A stretch of DNA of 8,148 nucleotides from an uncultured Bacteroidales bacterium. Lineage in GTDB: Bacteria; Bacteroidota; Bacteroidia; Bacteroidales; WCHB1-69. Below the pieces are notes generated by a model, which was given only the letters and a program-made list of their open reading frames with translations, did no database searches and was not told the origin of the DNA. The stretch covers positions 1 through 8,148 of the forward strand of contig CAMJPH010000090.1 of assembly GCA_946407715.1 (NCBI GenBank), written 5' to 3'. Positions 1-5,020 of this stretch are shown one piece after another. How positions within the stretch are numbered: the first letter of the stretch is position 1; each line of letters starts with the position of its first letter. The translations under genes and the position numbers were made by a program.

Positions 1-8
1 CGTCACAC

Positions 9-46
9 AAAAAATAAGAGTGTGCCAAACGTGACTTTTGACACAC
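9..46 (-). terminator. Intrinsic terminator closing the minus-strand transcript at the window edge
   Basis: Read on the minus strand, GTGTGTCAAA (46-37) pairs over its full ten bases, with one T-G wobble, with TTTGGCACAC (29-20) across a 7-nt loop. TCTTATTTTTT (19-9) follows at once. Stem plus T-rich tail is the standard rho-independent layout. On the plus strand the wobble becomes a C-A mismatch and no T-tract follows, so the terminator belongs to the minus strand. It would end a transcript coming from the MATE gene or from the unassigned region 47-513. Confidence 0.75.
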
Positions 47-513
47 CCTCTACAAACACCGCATGTACGGGCGTATGCGATACACCCTCATGCCAAAAAA
101 CATTTCCACTTCCATCCCTCTCGCACGCCCGTCCGAACCATCCACCCGTTTCGCGGCGAACTATCCAATCCCTTCGCCCGTACCTTTTTCCCGCGCCGCG
201 AACCCCGAACTGCACCATCCTCCGATGATGGATTCGCGCCCCCAATCCGGCCACAGACATGCAACCGCTAACGCGGTTGTTTTCGCGAACGCACCGGACA
301 AGGAAAGCGTCTCGAACAACAATTGCACCATTCCGTTTGGTCTCCCTCCCGAACCGGAAACGTCACGCATTTCCGAGAACCACTTCCATAACGAAAAAGC
401 GAGACAGAGACCAGCCAAACGGAACCTCCGACACGCCAGCGCATGGATTAACGAAACACGAAAACCCACCAGTGCAGGAAAAACCGAAAGAGGTCATCCC
501 CCGACACCCTCTT
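47..513 (-). other. Gene-free stretch, G-rich on the minus strand, possible structured RNA or long 3' UTR
   Basis: No recognisable protein lies here. Open frames exist on both strands but overlap one another, are rich in Pro/Ser/Arg or Gly/Arg, and match no family I know; they are open because TA-containing stops are scarce. The plus strand is strongly C- over G-rich. Several inverted repeats are present: 331-344 with 407-424 (9+5 bp with a 4-nt bulge), enclosing a 6-bp hairpin 355-360/370-375; 150-158 with 194-202 (9 bp, TTCGCGGCG/CGCCGCGAA); 65-73 with 176-184 (9 bp); 262-268 with 273-279 (7 bp, 4-nt loop); and 230-234 with 244-248 (5 bp). The region sits between the MATE stop and a strong minus-strand terminator. 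It does not resemble tmRNA, RNase P RNA or SRP RNA by their conserved core motifs. No TAnnTTTG promoter is visible for a separate transcript, so it may simply be the MATE 3' UTR or decayed sequence. Confidence 0.3.
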
Positions 514-551
514 ACTAATACTAATCACCAATCACTAATCACTGTTCACTG
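514..551. repeat. Degenerate heptamer tandem repeat overlapping the MATE stop codon
   Basis: The plus strand reads ACTAATA, CTAATC (one base short), ACCAATC, ACTAATC, ACTGTTC, ACTG: five units and part of a sixth with period 7, sharing the core AC(T/C)NNTC. The MATE stop codon (535-537) lies inside the tract, so its last residues (VNSD) are encoded by repeat units. The unit resembles that of the tract at 3192-3254 and has the same orientation. Confidence 0.7.
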
Positions 552-1860
552 CTGAAAACACAAATCTCCGTTGTCCAATCAGCATCAGCAACCCTCTAAA
601 AATCAAGAAAAAGATGAAGGCGAACCAGAGGGCGTTGTTTTGCCAGGCGGCGGCAAGGGAATAATAGAGAACGAAGAAGACCGCGGTGGCCACGAACATC
701 ACATTGCGCATGGCGGCGGTGGCGGTGGCGCCGATGTAGATGCCGTCGTAAATGAAAGCAGCAAAACCAGTGAACGGAAGCAGGTAGGTCCAGAACATGA
801 AGCACATGGCAGTTCGGATGACCGTTTCGTCATTAGAGAGGACACGCAGCAGTCCTTCCTCGAAAAACACGAACAGTATCGTGAACAAAACCGCCAATCC
901 AATCCCCCAGTAAAGCAGATAGCGGACAGTCAGCCGTAGCTTTGCCGGTTCCTGCGCACCCACATACTTGCCCACAATCGACTCGCCCGCGTAGGCGAAA
1001 CCGTCCATCACGTAGGAGGTGAGCGTGAAAAGCTGCATCAGCAGGGTGTTGGCGGCCAAGATTTCCTCGCCCATGGTGGCGGAAATATAGGGGATGAACG
1101 TGAACACCGCAATGAGGCAGAGCGAGCGGAGGAAGATGTCGGCGTTCACCTGGAAGAAGCGGAGCATTTTGCGCAGATGCAACGCGGCACGCCAGCGGAT
1201 ATCCTTCCAAAGATGCCCGTATCGGCAAATCCAGATGATCAGGGCGAGCAGCAGCCCGCTGTATTGCGCCATCACGGTGCCCCACGCCACGCCGGCGATA
1301 CCCGCATCGAAGACATAGACGAACAGGAGGCTGCAGATAATGTTGACCACATTCAGCAGGGTGGCAATCCACATTGGGGAGGCGGCGTTCTGCATACCGA
1401 GGAACCACCCTTTCAGCACATACAGACTGATGGTGGCCGGCGCCGCCCATATCCGGATGTAGAAATAGGTGAGCATCAGCCCTATCGTTTCCGGCGAACT
1501 TTGAATCCACCGTTTGCAAAACAACGCGATCGGATATTGCAACGCGATCAGTATCGCCGCAACCGAAAGAGCAATGACCATCCCGCGCACCAGCACATTG
1601 AGATACTCCGTCTTGTCCTCCGCGCCATACGCTTGAGCCGTCATGCCCGAAGTGCCCATCCGCAAAAATCCGAAATTCCAGTAAATCAGGTTGAAAACCA
1701 TCGTACCGAGCGCGATGGCCGCAATATAGGAGGCATTACCGATATGCCCGACAATCGCCACATCCACCATGCCGAGCAACGGCACCGTGATGTTCGTTAT
1801 AATACTTGGAATGGAAATGCGGAGGATTTCGCGGTTCAACGTTTGCGGTTTACGGTTCAC
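535..1860 (-). CDS. MATE family efflux transporter (DinF-like)
   Basis: This is a 441-aa polytopic inner-membrane protein, very hydrophobic throughout with about twelve predicted helices in two MatE halves, the usual family length. MATE carriers export cationic drugs or metabolites in exchange for H+ or Na+; the substrate here cannot be told. Family signatures seen are the N-terminal block SIITNITVPLLGMVDVAIVG (residues about 19-38) and GTSGMTAQAYGAE (about 69-81), both typical of the DinF/NorM-like branch of Bacteroidota. The longest frame starts at a GTG (1860-1858) inside a heptamer repeat. The family-like N-terminus begins about residue 9 (NREIL), so a TTG at 1839-1837 (codon 8) is an equally good start and would give 434 aa. 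The last residues (VNSD, stop) also come from a repeat tract. The gene is 172 bp downstream of the repeat-protein gene; no consensus promoter is visible in that gap. Family assignment is certain, start and substrate are not. Confidence 0.93.
   Translation of the reverse strand: MNRKPQTLNREILRISIPSIITNITVPLLGMVDVAIVGHIGNASYIAAIALGTMVFNLIYWNFGFLRMGTSGMTAQAYGAEDKTEYLNVLVRGMVIALSVAAILIALQYPIALFCKRWIQSSPETIGLMLTYFYIRIWAAPATISLYVLKGWFLGMQNAASPMWIATLLNVVNIICSLLFVYVFDAGIAGVAWGTVMAQYSGLLLALIIWICRYGHLWKDIRWRAALHLRKMLRFFQVNADIFLRSLCLIAVFTFIPYISATMGEEILAANTLLMQLFTLTSYVMDGFAYAGESIVGKYVGAQEPAKLRLTVRYLLYWGIGLAVLFTILFVFFEEGLLRVLSNDETVIRTAMCFMFWTYLLPFTGFAAFIYDGIYIGATATAAMRNVMFVATAVFFVLYYSLAAAWQNNALWFAFIFFLIFRGLLMLIGQRRFVFSAVNSD
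1833..1860. repeat. Four heptamer units at the annotated MATE start
   Basis: Read on the minus strand from 1860: GTGAACC, GTAAACC, GCAAACG, TTGAACC, four 7-nt units on the consensus GTRAACC. They encode the first nine or so residues of the long MATE frame (NRKPQTLNR). The first and fourth units begin with the two candidate start codons, GTG and TTG. Four units alone could be chance, but the company of similar tracts nearby makes a repeat likely. Confidence 0.55.
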
Positions 1861-1888
1861 TGTCTTGGGGTACTGGTCATTAGCCTTT

Positions 1889-1972
1889 GTCTTTGTCTAT
1901 GTCTAAGTCTAAGTCTAAGTCTAAGTCTAAGTCTATGTCTATGTCTATGTCTAAGTCTATGTCTAAGTCTAT
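1889..1972. repeat. Hexamer tandem repeat GTCTAA/GTCTAT (14 units)
   Basis: Fourteen uninterrupted 6-nt units on the plus strand: GTCTTT, GTCTAT, five GTCTAA, three GTCTAT, then GTCTAA and GTCTAT alternating twice. All variation is in the last two bases. The tract fills most of the gap between the repeat-protein gene and the MATE gene, ending 28 bp before the MATE GTG. The tract at 3106-3178 carries the reverse complement of this unit. Confidence 0.95.
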
Positions 1973-1996
1973 GTCATGAGTTCCTCGCCAGCGAAC

Positions 1997-2031
1997 AGCC
2001 AAAAGCCAAAAGCTAAAAGCCAACGGCCAGA
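1997..2031. repeat. Heptamer repeat AGCCAAA just past the repeat-protein stop
   Basis: The plus strand reads AGCCAAA, AGCCAAA, AGCTAAA, AGCCAAC, GGCCAGA: four clear 7-nt units and a weaker fifth. The tract begins 1 bp beyond the stop codon of the gene at 2033-3058 and is followed, 24 bp further on, by the hexamer tract. Its sequence is unrelated to the CACT-type heptamers but has the same period. Confidence 0.75.
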
Positions 2032-2032
2032 C

Positions 2033-3058
2033 TCACTCTTTCGGTTTCTCGGTGTTGAACAACGCTTTCACCATTTTGGCCTCAACACCTTCGGAATAGA
2101 TTTCCTCGCCAGGGTCAGGTGCCACCCTGATGGTTATGGCACCGTCAGTTTCTTCCACCGGCTTGTAGCTCACCAGAGCGTCCAAAGCCACAATATAGCG
2201 CGGATTCACCTTTATAAACTCCATATAATCGATCCATTGTTCAACTTCCTCCATGCTCTCGTCAATGGAAATCTTATTGCCGCTCCGCAGCACCACCGTC
2301 ATCTTGTCACGGTTTTTCACAAAATAAGCCACGGCACTCTGATTCAACTTCTGACCCACCCCCTTCTGATACATATATATATAAGTATTCTGCAAGCGCT
2401 GGTTCTTATATACCATCGTGGAACGGATCTTCCCGTTCACATCGTACGTATTCCACTCACCATCGCGCCAGCCGTTATGATAGTCGCCGGTGACCGAAAC
2501 CTTCTTGTCAGGATAATATGAAGTGCTTCTCCCATTGGTCTTGCCGTTCAGATAGTTCTCTTCCAAACTGACGTTGCCGTTCAGATAGTACGTTTTGTAC
2601 ACACCATTTCTCTTGTCGTTCAAATAGTTACATTCCTCCAGCAAATCTCCTGTGGGAGAATACGTCCGCCATAAACCAGAACGCTTTCCTTCCGTGTAGT
2701 TCTCTTCCTTTATTAATGTTTCGTTGTTATAATAACGCCAAAGACCGTCTTTCTGCTGGTCCCTGTAGGATCCTTCAGAAGCCTTTTTCCCTTTTTCGTC
2801 ATAGATGACCGTGTTCACTTTATGCACACCCTGCAAAAATTCGGTGACACTCTTCAGCTTGCCGTTCTCGTGGTAGTATTTGAACGTCCCGTATGGCACG
2901 TCATCCTTGAACTGCCCTTCATACTGGAGTTTCCCGTTCTCATATTTTTTCCATACTCCCTGCTTCTTCCCGTTTTTGTCTGTAACGTTGACCTTGTCCT
3001 GCGCAAGCAGCACAAACGGCAGTATCAAGCAGCATATTATGGTGAGTATTCTTCTCAT
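2033..3058 (-). CDS. Secreted YwqK/MORN-like repeat protein
   Basis: This is a 341-aa protein starting at ATG with a typical Sec signal peptide (RR at residues 2-3, hydrophobic core about 4-18, likely cleavage near VLLA-Q at 19-20; no lipobox cysteine). Residues about 34-218 hold some eight repeats of about 23 residues on the pattern G-x-W-x-x-Y-x-x-N-G-x-L-x-x-E-x-x-Y-x-x-G-x-x, for example GLWRTYSPTGDLLEECNYLN. This is the repeat of the YwqK antitoxin-like/MORN-related family, common in exported Bacteroidota proteins. Such repeats form extended beta-hairpin solenoids; in this setting a binding or scaffold role in the periplasm or outer envelope is more likely than a toxin-antitoxin role, and no toxin gene is adjacent. 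Residues about 219-341 form a separate non-repeat domain, rich in charged residues and beta-type sequence, that I do not recognise. The gene stands alone, with 249 bp of mostly repeat DNA upstream and an AGCCAAA heptamer tract directly after the stop. Confidence 0.85.
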   Translation of the reverse strand: MRRILTIICCLILPFVLLAQDKVNVTDKNGKKQGVWKKYENGKLQYEGQFKDDVPYGTFKYYHENGKLKSVTEFLQGVHKVNTVIYDEKGKKASEGSYRDQQKDGLWRYYNNETLIKEENYTEGKRSGLWRTYSPTGDLLEECNYLNDKRNGVYKTYYLNGNVSLEENYLNGKTNGRSTSYYPDKKVSVTGDYHNGWRDGEWNTYDVNGKIRSTMVYKNQRLQNTYIYMYQKGVGQKLNQSAVAYFVKNRDKMTVVLRSGNKISIDESMEEVEQWIDYMEFIKVNPRYIVALDALVSYKPVEETDGAITIRVAPDPGEEIYSEGVEAKMVKALFNTEKPKE

Positions 3059-3105
3059 AACGAATCGTTTTAACGAAAAATGTTATAGTCTGTTGTACAG
3101 AGACT

Positions 3106-3178
3106 GACTTAGACTTAGACTTAACTTAAACTTAGACTTAGACTTAAACTTAGACTTAGACTTAACTTAAACTTAGAC
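3106..3178. repeat. Hexamer tandem repeat GACTTA with 5-nt slips
   Basis: On the plus strand the tract consists of GACTTA units mixed with AACTTA and the 5-nt form ACTTA, ending GAC. A 23-nt block (GACTTA twice, ACTTA, AACTTA) occurs identically at 3112-3134 and 3153-3175, a higher-order period of 41 nt. The unit is the reverse complement of GTCTAA, so this tract is inverted relative to the one at 1889-1972; the longest exact complementary match is 18 bp (3106-3123). It lies 47 bp upstream of the repeat-protein start codon and is likely within or near that gene's promoter region. Confidence 0.93.
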
Positions 3179-3191
3179 AATTGACTATGAC

Positions 3192-3254
3192 TGATCACTA
3201 TCCACTATCCACTGATCACTATCCACTATCCACTATTCACTGATCACTGACCAC
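3192..3254. repeat. Heptamer tandem repeat TATCCAC/TGATCAC (9 units)
   Basis: The nine exact 7-nt steps on the plus strand are TGATCAC, TATCCAC, TATCCAC, TGATCAC, TATCCAC, TATCCAC, TATTCAC, TGATCAC, TGACCAC. The first six make two copies of a 21-nt block. The tract fills the 3' flank of the HdrC-like gene (stop at 3308-3310) and abuts the hexamer tract at 3106-3178. The shared CACT step relates it to the tract at 514-551. Confidence 0.95.
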
Positions 3255-3307
3255 TTTTTCCCAACAAAATGAACAATAACAAGTCAGAGCAGCATTATAA
3301 ACGGAAG

Positions 3308-3907
3308 TCAAAGCACTTTATTGCGCAGGTCAAAGCCACCGGTGACTTCGAAGATTTTATGCACCTCATCCATATCCTCGTGAGGGATATTCCGCAAGGC
3401 ACCAGCTCCATCTCCGTGGTAATTGGCACCCAATTTCGGGGCAACTTCCTCTATGTTCTCCACGTACCAGCGCCATACAGGACCTTGTTCTACGTGGTAA
3501 TCGGGATCCACGCGGTCGGGATGGACGCAGTAGCCGATATCGAGAATGTTCTTTTCGATGCTGTTCATGAGCTGAGTCTGCTGGCGACCCATCTCGCTGT
3601 CGCGGAAATAGCCTGTTTCCTGGGAGACTTTACGCAGCACGTTGATAACCTCTCCTGGGGCGTTTCCACGAGGGCAGCGGGGCTTGCACGACATGCATTG
3701 CCCGCAGTACCAGATGGTTTCGGAGCGCAACAGCCCCTCAATCACCGACTCATCTGCCCGTTGCACCAAATCACAGATGCGACGGGGATCATAGTCATAG
3801 AACTCCGCTGCCGGACACACCGCCGTACACATACCACAGTTCATGCAAGCATGAAGTGCCTCTTCATAACGGAGGTCTTTTCTTATCAAATCAAGCAGAT
3901 TGCCCAT
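3308..3907 (-). CDS. HdrC-like 4Fe-4S dicluster protein
   Basis: This 199-aa cytoplasmic iron-sulfur protein has two four-cysteine motifs: C21-x2-C24-x2-C27-x3-C31-P and C68-x2-C71-x2-C74-x3-C78-P, the arrangement of ferredoxin-like domains in subunit C of heterodisulfide reductase and related electron-transfer complexes (Fer4_8/Fer4_17 type). The wider spacing between clusters (residues 32-67, helical) is also as in HdrC and SdhB-type proteins. Residues about 100-199 are a tail with C127 and a Trp/His-rich stretch that I cannot assign. HdrC proteins pass electrons to a CCG-domain HdrB partner, and neither hdrB nor a flavoprotein hdrA is in the window, so the partner is unknown. I chose the ATG at 3907-3905: the frame stays open to a TTG at 3916 but that overlaps the upstream gene. 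The ATG is 1 nt after the TGA of the VOC gene (TGATATG), which suggests translational coupling. Confidence 0.85.
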   Translation of the reverse strand: MGNLLDLIRKDLRYEEALHACMNCGMCTAVCPAAEFYDYDPRRICDLVQRADESVIEGLLRSETIWYCGQCMSCKPRCPRGNAPGEVINVLRKVSQETGYFRDSEMGRQQTQLMNSIEKNILDIGYCVHPDRVDPDYHVEQGPVWRWYVENIEEVAPKLGANYHGDGAGALRNIPHEDMDEVHKIFEVTGGFDLRNKVL

Positions 3908-3908
3908 A

Positions 3909-4982
3909 TCAGTCAAATTTCACACGGTTCAACTTCATCAGCCGGAAGAAAAATTTCGGCATTGGTCTGGTCCGTTCCCTTTTCATCAAATTCAAACAGA
4001 TGTTGAATCTGTTACTGATTGGGATTTTGTGAATCTCCACAAATTCGATCAGCGTGCCGTCGGGATCCTCAATATAGGTGAAATGCCCAGAAGCCAGACC
4101 CATGTCGAAGTCGCCGGCATCGGGACAGCTATCTACAGTAAACGGGAAGCCATGCTTGTTGCAGTGTTCTTCCAATGCACGCATGTTAACCACGTCCAAA
4201 CAGAGTTGGATAAACCCGGGATCGCCCCATTGGCGGGGTTTCTCGAAGATTTTCCGGGGGGTACGTTCCACCGCCTGCACCAGCTCAATCGTGCTGCTGC
4301 CATAGAGTTCGGAAAAAGGGCCCACAAACGGTTTTGAATGCGAGAGCAGCATACGTCTGTAGCGTTGGGTGCCGCCGCGCAAGGTCTGCCAATCGCTGAA
4401 TGCACCGGTTTTGTCATAAACCACAGTATCGTAGCCGAGAATATCACGATAGACCACGAGAGCCTTGTCTATGTCGGTCACGCCGATCATCACGCCGACA
4501 ACGCCACCTGACAAGCGGTTTTCATCAATGAAAATGTAATTATCCTCCACCACTTGGAACAGGTTTCCGTTGGGATCATAGAAATAAAATGTGGGCAAAC
4601 CGCGCGGATCGGTATAAATTTGTGATACATTCTTGTATTTGGCGGCGAGTTCAGCATGGAACGAGGCAACATCGTGTGTTTTGATTTTGACAGCAAAAAC
4701 GCCGAGGTCGCCGATTTGCACGTCAAAGTCGATAGGGATGGGTTTCCGTTCCGAATATTGCCAGATTTCCAGACCGCCGCCGCCCTGCAAGTTAGCCGCG
4801 ATGCAGGCATGACGTTTCTCGGGTCTATTGTTTGTATAAGGCAACATTCTCTCCGCCACCGTGTCATCCTCCAACATCCTAATGTTCATCTGGAACATGT
4901 CGGCATACCATTTCCATGAGGCGCGCATATCCTCCGTCCCTACACCTACTTGTTGAATGCCAACTATATGATATTCACTCAT
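3909..4982 (-). CDS. Two-domain VOC (glyoxalase/dioxygenase superfamily) protein
   Basis: This 357-aa protein has two tandem VOC domains, about residues 4-150 and 158-318, four beta-alpha-beta-beta-beta modules in all. Each domain ends in the family signature: DPNGNLFQVVE (136-146) and DPDGTLIEFVE (306-316). In domain 2, H300 before the DPDG loop and E313 or E316 are plausible metal ligands. At both usual N-terminal ligand sites the His is replaced by Gln (Q10/Q11, and Q259 in FIQLCLDV), a ligand also used by human glyoxalase I. VOC enzymes use a divalent metal for isomerisation, epimerisation or extradiol ring cleavage. The two-domain architecture resembles HPPD or catechol dioxygenases, but I see no substrate-specific signature, so the reaction is unassigned. 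Residues 320-357 form a basic tail (KRERTRP, RLMKLNRVK) not usual in VOC proteins. The gene starts 38 nt after the dehydratase stop and ends 1 nt before the HdrC-like gene, so the three are probably co-transcribed. Confidence 0.85.
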   Translation of the reverse strand: MSEYHIVGIQQVGVGTEDMRASWKWYADMFQMNIRMLEDDTVAERMLPYTNNRPEKRHACIAANLQGGGGLEIWQYSERKPIPIDFDVQIGDLGVFAVKIKTHDVASFHAELAAKYKNVSQIYTDPRGLPTFYFYDPNGNLFQVVEDNYIFIDENRLSGGVVGVMIGVTDIDKALVVYRDILGYDTVVYDKTGAFSDWQTLRGGTQRYRRMLLSHSKPFVGPFSELYGSSTIELVQAVERTPRKIFEKPRQWGDPGFIQLCLDVVNMRALEEHCNKHGFPFTVDSCPDAGDFDMGLASGHFTYIEDPDGTLIEFVEIHKIPISNRFNICLNLMKRERTRPMPKFFFRLMKLNRVKFD

Positions 4983-5020
4983 ACTTCAATTTATAAACTT
5001 GAAAACACCGTTTGGAAAAG

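Noticed and set aside
262..283. Hairpin CAACCGC-TAAC-GCGGTTG followed by TTTT as a plus-strand terminator
   Set aside because: The stem is 7 bp with only four T residues, and no plus-strand gene precedes it. It is listed only as one of the stems in the unassigned region.
161..469. Minus-strand open frame of 102 codons as a small protein gene
   Set aside because: No family resemblance, it overlaps another minus frame (3-260) of equal quality, and stem-forming inverted repeats run through it. It is not excluded, only unsupported.
43..512. 9-bp direct repeat ACACCCTCT (43-51 and 504-512) as a target duplication around a small mobile element
   Set aside because: There are no terminal inverted repeats next to it, a third copy of the first eight bases occurs at 82-89, and a 9-mer of simple composition can recur by chance.
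63..518. Plus-strand open frame of 151 codons (and overlapping frames 22-228, 259-555) as a gene
   Set aside because: The translation is rich in Pro, Ser, Arg and His with no domain. Several frames are open at once because the stretch is C-rich and poor in stops, and a minus-strand terminator ends the region.
1177..2016. Plus-strand open frame of 279 codons running opposite the MATE gene
   Set aside because: It is the shadow of the MATE gene and ends in a Leu/Ser/Cys run translated from the hexamer repeat; no domain is present.
2033..3058. Repeat protein as the antitoxin of a toxin-antitoxin pair, following the family name YwqK
   Set aside because: The protein has a signal peptide and no toxin gene lies next to it, so an envelope role fits better.
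1889..3254. Repeat tracts as a CRISPR array
   Set aside because: The units are 6-7 nt in direct contact, without unique spacers, and no cas gene is present.
3269..4006. Plus-strand open frame of 245 codons opposite the HdrC-like gene
   Set aside because: The minus strand carries two four-cysteine cluster motifs in the same DNA, so the plus frame is an antisense shadow.
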